From Cryomorpha sp963836915 (GTDB lineage Bacteria; Bacteroidota; Bacteroidia; Flavobacteriales_D; Cryomorphaceae): DNA of 64,000 nt. The notes under the pieces are model-generated. The model ran no database searches and was not told the origin of the DNA. It saw only the letters and a program-made list of their open reading frames with translations. How positions within the stretch are numbered: the stretch's first letter is position 1; each line of letters opens with the position of its first letter. The stretch spans positions 1,302,001 through 1,366,000 of the forward strand of contig CAWILH010000002.1 of NCBI GenBank assembly GCA_963836915.1, read 5' to 3'. Both the position numbers and the translations under genes were made by a program. Positions 52,454 through 62,176 of this stretch are shown one piece after another.

Positions 52454-53995
52454 CTATCCATGAACGCGGTGAGATTTCCCCTCCAACAGGCCGGTTGTTA
52501 TTTTTTCATTGACATCAAAAACACCTGTAGCCACTATTGACTTTATCAAGACATCAATTACCGGCACAGAGACGCTGTTTCCTACTAATTTCATCCATCT
52601 AGCCCTAGAATCTGGAAGAATCAGGTCTGTTGGAAAACCCTGAATCTCACAAGCTTCTTCTTTGGTAATCTTTCTATAGTTATTGGCGAAATAAACCTTC
52701 TCCAAAAACTGCTCTTTGTAATCTTGATGATCGGTGGGATGCAAGATTTCCGTTGATACATAATCATTTGTATCACTAGCAACTAACGTCGGAAAAACAT
52801 CAGAAGTTGACATGAAAATTCTGTTCACTCCATTTAATCCGCTGCTTATTTTAGTATTTTTAAAATCGTAACGTTCCTCGACACACTTCAATACTCCTTT
52901 GATGACCAAAGAATCTAACGTTGCATTGATAGGTATACGCTTCAATTTCAATGACCTTTGCACCTTTAATTCATCTATGATTAAACCTGAAGCTCTAGAA
53001 AAACTCAACAGCTCCTTTTCATTCTCAGTTAATCTCTTCTCATCAGCAAAGGCTAGAGTCTCGAAACGATAATTAACCTTTTTGAGAATTTCTATGTCTA
53101 TCAACTCTTTGAGATCATCGTATGTAATATTTCTATCAAGCGATTGGAGCTGCAGCAGTGATAAAGGATTTCCATCTAGGGGTCCAAAATGTGATTTTCT
53201 TCTGTTTTTGAGAAGCAATAAGCAGATTGCCTTTAGTTTATCAGTTGTATCTGAAATATCCCAAGAATGTATGGTCGTATTCCCATTTCTTAAGTCATTG
53301 AATAAGAAATAATCATTGAAGCCATTTTTGCTAGAAAGGCTCATTTGTCTTTGTTCGGAAGAATTTCCAAATAAATCTTTTTGACCGTTTTCCACTTTCG
53401 AGTTTTTCCACTGCTTTCGGCCCAGAATGTCTGCCAAATTTTTTTGGACAGCGTGCACTTTTAGCACTTGAAAATTGTCAAAGTATTCCTTTTCAAGAAA
53501 GCCGACGATGTAGATGCGTACTCTATTTTGTGCCACTCCATGATCATGAGAATTAATAACGTAGAAATCTGCGTGGTAACCAGCCTTTTTAATTCTCTCC
53601 AGTATGTAGGCTAAGGCCTTTTTATTTCTGGGATCTACCAGCCCTTTTACGTTTTCGAAGATAAATGCCTTGGGCTTTGATTGATTCAACAGGTAAATTG
53701 TATCATTCCAAAGCTGTCCACGATCATCATCAAATCCTAAGTTCCTACCTGCAATAGACCATGATTGACAGGGTACCCCTGCGGTCAACACGTCATGGTG
53801 CGGTAATTGATCAATAGTAGTGATATCGCCAAAATTTGATTCAAATCCCACTTCATAATTTCTGCAATAAGTTTGTATTGCATCTTTGTTGATCTCACTA
53901 AAACCTATGCAATTTCCCCCGTTAGATTCGAGTGCACGCCTGAAACCACCTATACCTGCAAATAAATCGATGAAGGTAAATTCTGATCGTCCCAT
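52454..53995 (-). CDS. DNA (cytosine-5) methyltransferase of a type II R-M pair
   Basis: A 513-residue C5 methyltransferase. Motif I is FIDLFAGIGGFRRALE, motif IV is TAGVPCQSWSIAGRN with the catalytic Cys, motif VI is FIFENVKGL, motif VIII is QNRVRIYIVGF and motif X is LVGNSVSVPVIDVLI. The long region between VIII and X (about residues 180-420) is the target recognition part. The start directly abuts the stop of the endonuclease gene upstream. Confidence 0.94.
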   Translation of the reverse strand: MGRSEFTFIDLFAGIGGFRRALESNGGNCIGFSEINKDAIQTYCRNYEVGFESNFGDITTIDQLPHHDVLTAGVPCQSWSIAGRNLGFDDDRGQLWNDTIYLLNQSKPKAFIFENVKGLVDPRNKKALAYILERIKKAGYHADFYVINSHDHGVAQNRVRIYIVGFLEKEYFDNFQVLKVHAVQKNLADILGRKQWKNSKVENGQKDLFGNSSEQRQMSLSSKNGFNDYFLFNDLRNGNTTIHSWDISDTTDKLKAICLLLLKNRRKSHFGPLDGNPLSLLQLQSLDRNITYDDLKELIDIEILKKVNYRFETLAFADEKRLTENEKELLSFSRASGLIIDELKVQRSLKLKRIPINATLDSLVIKGVLKCVEERYDFKNTKISSGLNGVNRIFMSTSDVFPTLVASDTNDYVSTEILHPTDHQDYKEQFLEKVYFANNYRKITKEEACEIQGFPTDLILPDSRARWMKLVGNSVSVPVIDVLIKSIVATGVFDVNEKITTGLLEGKSHRVHG

Positions 53996-54829
53996 TTACT
54001 TCAATATTGATTGCTCAAAACCTTGAGGTGGCTCGATCCCCAAAAATTCGCGGTAGATCCGTGTGCGGTAATCTTTGCCTAATGCATTAATTTCAGAAAT
54101 GAAGTATTTATAAGTTCCCTTTCCTCCGATAAAATCCCAAAACTCGTTACCGATAAGTACAGAACCATCTGTTCGCATATCAAACCAGCGCATAGGAAAG
54201 CCCCAATTATAATCTTCTTTTTTTCCGTAAGGATTATAAGGGAGCGCGTAATAAGCCGATTGAATTTTAGATGGTTCCATTGCTAGGAGCTTGAACATTT
54301 TTTCTTTGCTTACTTTGGTTTGGTCGCTATTGGGCAGTGGCCCCTTGAGCTCAAATGCATATTTCTTTTTCGTTTTCTTACTGTCTATAAAAACATCGCA
54401 TACTACACTGGTCGGAATAAGTATACCCTTACCTTCGAGAATGTACGATAGTTCTGCTTCCCAATCGGGTACTTTCTTATGTCCACCTTTCTTCGAATGT
54501 TCTAGGGTATTGAGCACTTCTTGTATTCTCCGCAAACGCTCAGCACCAACTTCTCCGTTTATGACTTTTCCCAGCTCGCAGTGACCATGCCACTCTTGCG
54601 CAGCTACTTGTGCCAACCTCTCCCATACTCCTCCAAAAGGGGTTACGAACCTTCGTTCAAAATGGGATCCTTTGAAAATTTCGTCAGGAACCAGTGCAGC
54701 ATATAATGGCTTACTTGAATGATGTTTTTCTTTTATAAAGGGATCTGTGATAAGCACTTTTTCCAAAACCCTGTCCATTAGTCCTGAAACAAGGTCTACA
54801 ATACCCTGACTTACCTTTTTACTTTTCAA
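53996..54829 (-). CDS. Type II restriction endonuclease, probably TdeIII family
   Basis: A 277-residue protein adjacent to the C5 methyltransferase with no gap. It contains RRFVTPFGGVWERLAQVAAQ and a PD-(D/E)XK-like core: VCDVFIDSKKTKKKYAFELKG (Asp ... Glu-x-Lys). The overall layout and the N-terminal LVSGLMDRVLEKVL recall the TdeIII family of endonucleases. The recognition site cannot be read from the sequence. The promoter region upstream holds short inverted repeats that may be operators. Confidence 0.82.
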   Translation of the reverse strand: MKSKKVSQGIVDLVSGLMDRVLEKVLITDPFIKEKHHSSKPLYAALVPDEIFKGSHFERRFVTPFGGVWERLAQVAAQEWHGHCELGKVINGEVGAERLRRIQEVLNTLEHSKKGGHKKVPDWEAELSYILEGKGILIPTSVVCDVFIDSKKTKKKYAFELKGPLPNSDQTKVSKEKMFKLLAMEPSKIQSAYYALPYNPYGKKEDYNWGFPMRWFDMRTDGSVLIGNEFWDFIGGKGTYKYFISEINALGKDYRTRIYREFLGIEPPQGFEQSILK

Positions 54830-54865
54830 ATGAGTTCCTAATTAGCAAATCGCCAAACATCTGAC

Positions 54866-54881
54866 AAGGTAAGAATACCTT
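54866..54881. promoter_or_regulatory. Inverted repeat upstream of the restriction gene
   Basis: AAGGTA-AGAA-TACCTT, 37 bp before the endonuclease start. A second one, CCATACA-GCCAG-TGTATGG, lies at 54929..54947. Either could bind a regulator of the R-M pair. No control-protein gene is adjacent. Otherwise the 266 bp between this gene and rimO show nothing recognisable. Confidence 0.35.
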
Positions 54882-55095
54882 ACAGTCGCGAACACCAAAA
54901 ATATGAATTAAACATTAACATTCTAAATCCATACAGCCAGTGTATGGTTTGTTCAACTATAGATTTGATTGACCGCCGTGCTTCAGAGTACCTTTAAGGT
55001 CGAAACGAAGAAAATACAATGAACTTTTCTAGGCAGAAGGACATAGTACGCATTAACCTAAGTTCGTTTCTTAATCTGAAATTATAATCAGCGTA

Positions 55096-56412
55096 TTAAG
55101 AACGTACCAGCTCCCCAAATAAATCAAAAGGTCCGGCATCGACTATTTTGACATCGGCAAAATCGCCAACCCGGGCATAGCCGGTCGACTTTGGAATAAT
55201 CACTTCATTGTCAACTTCGGGCGAGTCGGCTTCGGTGCGGCCAATATAATCGGTACCTTCTATGCGGTCTATCATTACCGAAAAGGTACGGCCGATCTTC
55301 GTTTGGTTGATCTCATGGGAGATACCCGATTGGAGCTCCATGATCTCTTCGGCACGCGCCTGTTTTATCTTTTGTGGCACATCGTCTTCAAAATTGTGGG
55401 CGTGGGTATCTTCTTCGTGCGAGTAGGTGAATACGCCCAATCGGTCGAAACGCATTTCGGCCACCCATTCGAGCATCTCTGCATGGTCTTGTTCGCTCTC
55501 GCCGGGATATCCCGAAATCAAAGTGGTACGGACTGCTATTCCCGGTACCTTCTCACGGATATCGTGAATCAGGGCAGTGGTTTTCTCACGGGTTATACCG
55601 CGTCTCATAGCCTTGAGCATTCGTGTGGAAGCATGCTGTAAGGGAATATCGAGATAATTGCAAATATTCTTTTTTTCACGGATCACATTGAGCACATCCA
55701 TCGGAAAACCGCTCGGGAAAGCATAATGCAGCCTGATCCAATCTATACCGTCTACCTCCGAAAGGGATTCCAAAAGCCGCGCAAGCTCGCGCTTTTTATA
55801 CAGATCGAGACCGTAATATGTAAGATCTTGGGCGATGAGAATAAGTTCTTTCACCCCTTTGGCGGCAAGCCCTTCGGCACGCTTTACGAGTTCTTCGATT
55901 GGGGTAGAGAGATGCTTACCGCGCATCAATGGGATGGCACAAAAGGAACAGGGCCGATCACAGCCTTCGGCAATCTTGAAATAGGCAAAATGATTTGGTG
56001 TGGTGAGCAGTCGCTCGCCAACCAATTCATGTTTATAATCGGCCTTCAATGTTTTGAGTAGCCGGGGCAGTTCGCGCGTACCGAAATAAGCGTCCACGTT
56101 GGGAATTTCTTTCTCCAGATCGGGCTTGTATCGCTCTGATAAGCAGCCGGTAACATATACCTTTTCCACTTGTCCATTTGCTTTGGCGTCACTCCATTGA
56201 AGAATGGAATCGATGCTCTCCTGCTTGGCATTGTCTATGAAACCGCAGGTATTGATGATCACGATTTCAGAATCGCCATGATCATCTTCGTGGACTACGT
56301 CGTATTTATTGGCCTTGAGCTGCGCCATCATCACCTCGCTGTCAAAAATATTCTTGGAGCAGCCCAGCGTGACTACATTTACTTTATTCTTCTTTAATGT
56401 CTTCGTCTTCAT
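55096..56412 (-). CDS. rimO: Ribosomal protein S12 methylthiotransferase RimO
   Basis: A 438-residue radical-SAM enzyme that adds a methylthio group to Asp of ribosomal protein S12. The UPF0004 domain holds the first cluster (VTLGCSKNIFDSE, NTCGFID, VTGCLSERY). The radical SAM Cys motif is AEGCDRPCSFCAIPLMRG. The C-terminal TRAM domain covers about 370-438. Length and the CSKN... motif distinguish RimO from MiaB. The gene starts 10 bp after ftsY. Confidence 0.96.
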   Translation of the reverse strand: MKTKTLKKNKVNVVTLGCSKNIFDSEVMMAQLKANKYDVVHEDDHGDSEIVIINTCGFIDNAKQESIDSILQWSDAKANGQVEKVYVTGCLSERYKPDLEKEIPNVDAYFGTRELPRLLKTLKADYKHELVGERLLTTPNHFAYFKIAEGCDRPCSFCAIPLMRGKHLSTPIEELVKRAEGLAAKGVKELILIAQDLTYYGLDLYKKRELARLLESLSEVDGIDWIRLHYAFPSGFPMDVLNVIREKKNICNYLDIPLQHASTRMLKAMRRGITREKTTALIHDIREKVPGIAVRTTLISGYPGESEQDHAEMLEWVAEMRFDRLGVFTYSHEEDTHAHNFEDDVPQKIKQARAEEIMELQSGISHEINQTKIGRTFSVMIDRIEGTDYIGRTEADSPEVDNEVIIPKSTGYARVGDFADVKIVDAGPFDLFGELVRS

Positions 56413-56421
56413 GCTCTCTGT

Positions 56422-57375
56422 CTACGCGCCGAAAAGGCTATCTACAAACTCGTGGCGGTTAAACACCTGCAGGTGCTCCACCCCTTCGCCCACTCCGATA
56501 TACTTAACGGGGATTTTAAATTGATCGGAAATGCCGATCACCACACCACCCTTGGCAGTGCCATCTATCTTGGTAAGTGCCAGCGCGGTGACTTCTGTGG
56601 CCAGTGTAAACTGCTTGGCCTGCTCAATGGCATTTTGGCCGGTAGATCCATCCAGCACCAAGAGCACTTCATGGGGTGCATCGGGAATGATTTTATCCAT
56701 GACCCGCTTGATCTTCGAAAGTTCGTTCATCAAGTTGACCTTATTGTGAAGGCGCCCAGCAGTATCTATCAGGACCACATCGGCATCGAGCTGGACAGCT
56801 TTTTTAAGGGTATCGAACGCCACCGAAGCAGGATCGGCATTCATCCCGAGCTCTACGATGGGTACATCGACTCGGCCTGCCCAGATTTTCAATTGATCTA
56901 CTGCTGCGGCGCGGAAGGTATCGGCGGCGCCGAGCACCACGCTTTTTCCGGCTTTTTTAAACTGGTGTGCCAGCTTGCCAATGGTGGTGGTCTTCCCCAC
57001 CCCATTCACGCCTACCACCATGATCACGTATGGCTTCTTTCCAATCGGAAGATCAAACTTTGTGGCTTCACCAGAATTGCTCTCTGCAAGCAAAGCAGCT
57101 ATTTCTTCTTTCAGTATTTTGTTGAGCTCATCGGTACCGAGATATTTATCCTTCGCCACACGTGCTTCGATCCGCTCAATGATTTTTAGGGTCGTATTGA
57201 CACCCACGTCCGAAGAGATCAAGACTTCTTCAAGATTATCGAGCACTTCTTCATCTACCGTAGACTTTCCGGCGACGGCTTTAGTGAGCTTCGAGAAGAC
57301 ATTGGACTTGGTCTTTTCCAGTCCTTCATCGAGCTTCTCCTTTTTATCGCGGGAGAAAATATTGAAGATTCCCAT
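56422..57375 (-). CDS. ftsY: Signal recognition particle receptor FtsY
   Basis: A 317-residue SRP GTPase that docks ribosome-SRP complexes at the membrane. A short N-terminal region, helical N domain and G domain follow: VGVNGVGKTTTIGKLAHQF (G1), DTFRAAAVDQL, LIDTAGRLHN (G3), TKIDGTAKGG (G4/G5) and the C-terminal IKYIGVGEGVEHLQVF. The acidic N-terminal A domain is almost absent, as in many Bacteroidota. Confidence 0.96.
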   Translation of the reverse strand: MGIFNIFSRDKKEKLDEGLEKTKSNVFSKLTKAVAGKSTVDEEVLDNLEEVLISSDVGVNTTLKIIERIEARVAKDKYLGTDELNKILKEEIAALLAESNSGEATKFDLPIGKKPYVIMVVGVNGVGKTTTIGKLAHQFKKAGKSVVLGAADTFRAAAVDQLKIWAGRVDVPIVELGMNADPASVAFDTLKKAVQLDADVVLIDTAGRLHNKVNLMNELSKIKRVMDKIIPDAPHEVLLVLDGSTGQNAIEQAKQFTLATEVTALALTKIDGTAKGGVVIGISDQFKIPVKYIGVGEGVEHLQVFNRHEFVDSLFGA

Positions 57376-57398
57376 AATGATTTCTTAAAAACGAAAAA

Positions 57399-57427
57399 AG
57401 GCTTTTTCCAAATTTCGGAAAAAGCCT
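57399..57427 (-). terminator. Intrinsic terminator of the rpmB-rpmG operon
   Basis: AGGCTTTTTCC (57399..57409) and GGAAAAAGCCT (57417..57427) form a perfect 11-bp stem. On the minus strand it is followed by TTTTTT. It ends the rpmB-rpmG-DUF4295 operon just before ftsY. Confidence 0.85.
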
Positions 57428-57452
57428 AGATTTCTTTCAAGGTAGGTCTACC

Positions 57453-57611
57453 TTATTTACCTTCTTTAAAAAAATCGTTGACCTTATCGTTCGTTACGAT
57501 TTCTTCACGAAAACTATAAGCACCTGTTTTTGGTGACTTAATCATTTTGATCACTTTCGTGTGGTTCTTACCAGAACCTGTCTGTAATGTTGCTACCGTT
57601 TTCTTAGCCAT
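57453..57611 (-). CDS. DUF4295 small basic protein
   Basis: A 52-residue protein, MAKKTVATLQTGSGKNHTKV ... DKVNDFFKEGK, read by eye on the minus strand. DUF4295 is a Bacteroidota-specific family found directly after rpmG, as here (6 bp downstream of it). Function unknown, possibly ribosome-associated because of its basic nature and constant linkage with L28 and L33. Confidence 0.93.
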   Translation of the reverse strand: MAKKTVATLQTGSGKNHTKVIKMIKSPKTGAYSFREEIVTNDKVNDFFKEGK

Positions 57612-57617
57612 GGTCTA

Positions 57618-57800
57618 TTATTTTATCTCGCGGTGAACGGTTTGGCGCTTAAGTATAGGGTTATACTTCTTAAGCTCCAATCGATCGGGAGTATTTTTTC
57701 TATTTTTGGTGCTGATGTATCGCGAAGTGCCGGGCATACCAGATTCCTTATGCTCCTGGCACTCTAAAATCACTTGTACTCTATTTCCTTTTTTAGCCAT
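57618..57800 (-). CDS. rpmG: 50S ribosomal protein L33
   Basis: A 60-residue L33: MAKKGNRVQVILECQEHK, GTSRYISTKNRKNTPDRLEL and the C-terminal KKYNPILKRQTVHREIK. The zinc-binding CxxC pairs of the C+ form are not present, so this is the zinc-free type. It lies between rpmB and the DUF4295 gene. Confidence 0.97.
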   Translation of the reverse strand: MAKKGNRVQVILECQEHKESGMPGTSRYISTKNRKNTPDRLELKKYNPILKRQTVHREIK

Positions 57801-57821
57801 TTCTATATTCTATTTTCGGTA

Positions 57822-58061
57822 TCAACCGGCGTAGTGGCCTTTTTCCTTGGCTCGTGCTACGGCCTTTTCAATGCCGATTTTATTAACTGTTCTCAGCGCA
57901 GAAGTAGATATGGTAAGGTTTACCCATTTATCTTCTTTCACTAAGTAAAATTTCTTTTTAATAAGGTTTGGCTCGAAACGGCGCTTCGTTCTTCTTTTAG
58001 AGAAAGAAACATTATTTCCTACCATTGCCTTTTTTCCGGTAAGTTGACAGACTCGTGACAT
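57822..58061 (-). CDS. rpmB: 50S ribosomal protein L28
   Basis: A 79-residue L28: MSRVCQLTGKKAMVGNNVS, KRRTKRRFEPNL and VSTSALRTV-type C-terminal segment (ISTSALRTVNKIGIEKAV). It is the first gene of the rpmB-rpmG-DUF4295 operon. Confidence 0.97.
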   Translation of the reverse strand: MSRVCQLTGKKAMVGNNVSFSKRRTKRRFEPNLIKKKFYLVKEDKWVNLTISTSALRTVNKIGIEKAVARAKEKGHYAG

Positions 58062-58118
58062 TGTTTTTCCTGTTTAGGGTCGCAAAAAGTGGGTGCAAAT
58101 TAAGGGATTATATTCCGA

Positions 58119-59374
58119 TTATTCAAGCGCTCTTGAAATAATTTCTTTTCGCAGCCAGTTTAGAACGGTGAGTGCTGAGACAGAGATGTTTCGGCTGCGG
58201 CTCCTGCCAAAACTGACCTTCTGGGCAACGGTTTTATTGGCCCTGCCAAAGCCATCCATATCGTCCCTACCGGTTTTTCGTCACTTCCGCCGTCGGGACC
58301 GGCCACGCCCGAAGTAGAAAGTGCATAGGTAGCACCAAATTTCTTTCTAGCTCCTTCGGCCATTTGGCGCACTACCGCTTCACTCACCGCCCCATGATCT
58401 GCAAGGCTATCGGCGCTCACGCCCAAAAGGTCGATTTTAGAAGCATTGCTATAGGTCACGGCGCCCCCTTGATAATGCTTTGAAGAACCGGGAATGGCTG
58501 TAATAAGCTGAGCCACGAAGCCACCGGTGCAACTTTCGGCCGTAGCCAAAGACTGACCGCGCTGTTGGAGCAGTCTCCCTACCACCTCAGCGACCGTATC
58601 GCGCTCGCGGCCAAAAATATATTCGGGTACGATCGTTTCGAGCCCCGTTATATAATGATCGATACGCTCATTTACCGCTTCGGCATTGCCATTGGCAGCA
58701 TAGCCAGAGATACGCAGCTTTACCATACCGGGAGATGGCAGGTAGGCCAGCGCCAATCCTTCGAGACGGAGCTTGGTCTCCCAATCTTCGATAAGCTCGG
58801 CCAGAAAACTCTCGCCGATACCTTGCGTGAGCACCGTCTTGTGAATGATCGGCTCGGTTCGGAAGAATTTACGGATCTGTTCCAAACCGTAATCGCGCAT
58901 GATGCCTTTCATTTCATAGGGCACCCCTGGCATGGAGATGAGCACTTTACCGTCTTTTTCAAACCACATTCCCATTGCGGTACCGCGGCTATTTTTTAAG
59001 ATGATTGCGTCTTTTGGCAGCTCGGCCTGCTTGCTGTTCGACACTAGCATTTCTCGGCCACGTGATTTAAAGAAAGATGCGATCTGCTCGTGAATTTCTT
59101 CGTGCATCACCAGCTCGGTATTAAAATAACCGGCCAAGGTTTGTTTGGTAAGATCGTCTTGTGTGCCGAGGCCGCCGGTCATTAATATAAGATCTGCACG
59201 GGCGAAAGATTCGTCAATGGCATTGACGATCTCTTCGGCTGTATCACTGATGGTAATGATCCTATTCAGCCGGATGCCCAACATATGCATCTGCTCGCCG
59301 AGCCAGGCCGAATTGGTATCAACAGTTTGCCCGATTAAAATCTCATCTCCTACGGTGATCACCTCTGCTTTCAT
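58119..59374 (-). CDS. cinA: CinA-family nicotinamide-nucleotide amidohydrolase (frameshifted end)
   Basis: The N-terminal molybdopterin-binding-like domain is clear (AEVITVGDEILIGQTVDTNS, LMTGGLGTQDDLTKQ), as is the C-terminal amidase domain (LATAESCTGGFVAQLI, STSGVAGPDGGSDEKPVGTI). The frame slips at the run 58241..58243. The -1/+1 alternative continues NKTVAQKVSFGRSRSRNIS ... ISRALE and stops at 58119, the normal family ending. About 418 residues in all. It converts NMN to nicotinate mononucleotide in pyridine-nucleotide recycling. Confidence 0.92.
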
Positions 59375-59407
59375 CGCGCAAAAATAAGGGAAAGAATTGG
59401 AGAAGGA

Positions 59408-60232
59408 TTATTTAATGAATTCCAGAATGCGATCGATGACTTTTGGGTCGTGTAAAATCTTAAAATGTCCCGTGCCTTCAACACTGAGCAGTTGGCTCTG
59501 CGGCCAATGGGCGTGAATATTCTTGGCTTTCGCAAAGGGTTCGGCGCGGTCTCCTTTATCGTGTATTATTAGCCCCGTTTTTATGGAAGCTATTTGCACC
59601 CAGTCGCTCACATTGCTCTTCTGGGTGTCAAGGTCATATTTTTCTTCGATTTTTGCCAATGCCATGCGCTCCACTTTTGCCGAGATCCCAACCTTCTGAC
59701 TTATATCATGCATTCTATCGGTAAACTTATCGGGGCTGGCGATCAAGACATATTTCTCGATGCAGAGCTGGGGCATTTGGGAAAGTGCCGACATACCTGC
59801 CACGCCCCCAAAACTATGGCTTATGATATGGTCTACCCCAAAATCGCGAATGATCGAGCCCACGATCATGGGAAAATCGAAAAGCGGCGACTCCGAGCTA
59901 CCACTCAAACCGTGAGACGGCCCATCAAAGGTCAAAATCGTAAAACCGGCCCCCTTCAAGGCTTTGATGATGGAAGCAAAATTGCCAGCACGACCTTCCC
60001 AGCCATGGATCAAAAGGATTTTTTTGGCTCCCCTTCCCCAGCGGTATAGCTGTATCTCCACATCATTAAATGGCTCCCGAAAAGAATCGGCAGTGGCCAA
60101 TACGACAGCTTCTTCGCTCCGCAGGGGCTTGGCTCGCGGTTGTGTGAGCTTTTTCAAAACCAATTTGGTAACCCATGCCGGAGCTATCGCCGAAAGGATT
60201 CTTAAACCTATTTTCATAAAATCTAGAAGCAA
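59408..60232 (-). CDS. Alpha/beta hydrolase
   Basis: A 274-residue protein. KKILLIHGWEGRAGNF is the oxyanion region, IISHSFGGVAGMSAL holds the nucleophile Ser (about residue 144), and GTGHFKILHDPKVI the catalytic His. The N-terminal 25 residues are amphipathic and may touch the membrane. Substrate unknown. It stands alone between cinA and the bestrophin gene on the minus strand. Confidence 0.88.
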   Translation of the reverse strand: MLLDFMKIGLRILSAIAPAWVTKLVLKKLTQPRAKPLRSEEAVVLATADSFREPFNDVEIQLYRWGRGAKKILLIHGWEGRAGNFASIIKALKGAGFTILTFDGPSHGLSGSSESPLFDFPMIVGSIIRDFGVDHIISHSFGGVAGMSALSQMPQLCIEKYVLIASPDKFTDRMHDISQKVGISAKVERMALAKIEEKYDLDTQKSNVSDWVQIASIKTGLIIHDKGDRAEPFAKAKNIHAHWPQSQLLSVEGTGHFKILHDPKVIDRILEFIK

Positions 60233-60289
60233 TCAAAAGCGGGTAATGTTTATACCCTTTATGGAAATGGCGCTACTGGAGCTGGCCTA

Positions 60290-61321
60290 TCAATAAAGAA
60301 TATTGTCCTTCGGCTCCAGCTTTGCCGGTAGGTTTTCTTCGTCGAGCATATCGCGAAGGTCGATTTCGATGGTTCGGGTGAGTGCGGTCATCGGCACATC
60401 ATTGGTGCGGTTTTCAAAGGGGTCTTCGCTATTATCGCCGATCAGCTCCCAAGTGAGAATGATCCAGCTTAGGAGCACCGATATGGGTAATAGCAAGAAG
60501 AGCCGACCGCTACCGGCCACATATTCTGGTGGCAACTGCTCCGTAAATATATTGAGCAATCCGAGTGGTAGGATGAGAGCAAAGATATATGCGAAGAGCT
60601 TACTGAAATAGGCGTACTGTCTGGGGAATGGGGTATTTTTTATCCGTTCACATTTGCCCTGAAAATTATAGCATTCTTCAAGGCAATGCATTTGCATGGA
60701 AAAATCAAATCCATCCATGGCGCCAAATTTTTCTTTTAATTCACGCAGATGGATACCTTGAAATTTGATGATATGCGTGGCGATATTGGCGCGTTTTTTC
60801 AGATCTTCATTTTCCACTTCACTCAGGTATGGCGCTATGGTTTCGCAGATCTTCTCATTGTCGTTATGCCGCTCGAATACATTTTCGATCAGCCGGTTTT
60901 CTTTGGGTGAGAAAGATGTGGGGCGGCGCAGCTGCAGCCGAAGGGCATGGAGCCAAGCCAAGTGGCGGTATATCAACAAACGCCTATGTTCTTGTAGTAC
61001 TTCGGGGCTGATATCCCTAGCTTCATCCATCGTTACTACATTCATGGTTTGATTGGCCCAGGTACGGCTATAATTTACGATGGCGCCCCATATTTTACGA
61101 CCTTCCCAGAAGCGCTCGTAGCTTTGGTTATTCTTAAAGCCTATGAAGAAAGAGACTGCAATACCGATCACCGAGATAGGCTGGAATGGGATGGCGAGCC
61201 AATGCCATTTGAAGTAATAATATGCTGAGAACACAGCCAGCGACCAGAGCAAGGAGACCAAGATTATAATCCATCCGTAACGAAGGATAAGCCATGGGCT
61301 GATGTTTCTTTTGATGTACAT
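60290..61321 (-). CDS. Bestrophin-family channel protein
   Basis: A 343-residue membrane protein with four helices. GFKNNQSYERFWEGRKIWGAI, RTWANQ and the C-terminal IILTWELIGDNSEDPFENRTNDVPMTALTRTIEIDLRDML (shown here as family features: GDNSEDPF and DVPM) are diagnostic of bacterial bestrophins, formerly UPF0187. They form pentameric ion channels in the cytoplasmic membrane. Confidence 0.92.
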   Translation of the reverse strand: MYIKRNISPWLILRYGWIIILVSLLWSLAVFSAYYYFKWHWLAIPFQPISVIGIAVSFFIGFKNNQSYERFWEGRKIWGAIVNYSRTWANQTMNVVTMDEARDISPEVLQEHRRLLIYRHLAWLHALRLQLRRPTSFSPKENRLIENVFERHNDNEKICETIAPYLSEVENEDLKKRANIATHIIKFQGIHLRELKEKFGAMDGFDFSMQMHCLEECYNFQGKCERIKNTPFPRQYAYFSKLFAYIFALILPLGLLNIFTEQLPPEYVAGSGRLFLLLPISVLLSWIILTWELIGDNSEDPFENRTNDVPMTALTRTIEIDLRDMLDEENLPAKLEPKDNILY

Positions 61322-61441
61322 TTTAGCGAGATTTTTGGCTAAAATAATAATTTACCATCGGGAAGTGACGGGCAGAAAAATAGCTTCAAAGCCCCAAGCG
61401 CTTCCGAATGCATCCCTATCTTTGCCGAAAAGATACAATAG

Positions 61442-62176
61442 ATGAAAAAATACGGTTTACTCCTACTATCCATTATAGCCTTTACGGCCTGCTCCCAGAA
61501 AGAGCTACAGCGGACAATGGATTCGGTAAATGAAATATTAAGCGAAGACAGTGGCTCCCTTACGAGCGGCGAAGTAGCCGCAGGACTCAAAGAAGCTTTG
61601 GTAAAAGGAACGGATTACGCCGTAGATAAATCGGGTGTGGCCAATGGTTTTTACAAGAACCCGCGTCTCTTCATTCCATTTCCTGCCGAAGCTTCAAAAA
61701 TCAAGGAAACCGCTCTACAACTAGGGCTCGATTCTCAGGTTTCAAAATTTGAAGAAACCCTTAACCGCGCTGCCGAGCAGGCCGTGAAAGAAGCCAAGCC
61801 AATCTTCGTGAATGCCATCACTTCGATGACCATAGAAGATGCTTTCGCACTATTGAAAGGCGGTGATAATGCGGCGACAGATTTCTTGCGCCAGAAAACC
61901 GGCACACAGCTTTTCAGCAAATTTCAACCGAAAGTCCAAAGTGCAGTAGATCAAGTAGAGCTCACCAAGTACTATAATCCGCTGGCCAGCGCTTATAATA
62001 CGGCATCTACCTTTACCGGCAAGGAAGAAATCAACCCAGATCTGACGGCTTACATCACCGATCGCTCCATCGAAGGGCTCTTTACATTGATTTCTGACGA
62101 GGAGAAAAAAATACGCGATAATCCGGCGGCACGCGTCACCGAGCTTTTAAAGAAGGTTTTTGGTGCGCAGGATTAA
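61442..62176 (+). CDS. DUF4197 lipoprotein
   Basis: A 244-residue lipoprotein (signal MKKYGLLLLSIIAFTACS with lipobox Cys). SGEVAAGLKEALVKGTDYAV at the start and DFLRQKTGTQLFSKFQPKV ... YITDRSIEGLFTLISDEEKKIR are typical of DUF4197, a periplasmic all-helical family of unknown role. It is the first plus-strand gene after the minus-strand block, divergent from the bestrophin gene. Confidence 0.93.
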   Translation: MKKYGLLLLSIIAFTACSQKELQRTMDSVNEILSEDSGSLTSGEVAAGLKEALVKGTDYAVDKSGVANGFYKNPRLFIPFPAEASKIKETALQLGLDSQVSKFEETLNRAAEQAVKEAKPIFVNAITSMTIEDAFALLKGGDNAATDFLRQKTGTQLFSKFQPKVQSAVDQVELTKYYNPLASAYNTASTFTGKEEINPDLTAYITDRSIEGLFTLISDEEKKIRDNPAARVTELLKKVFGAQD

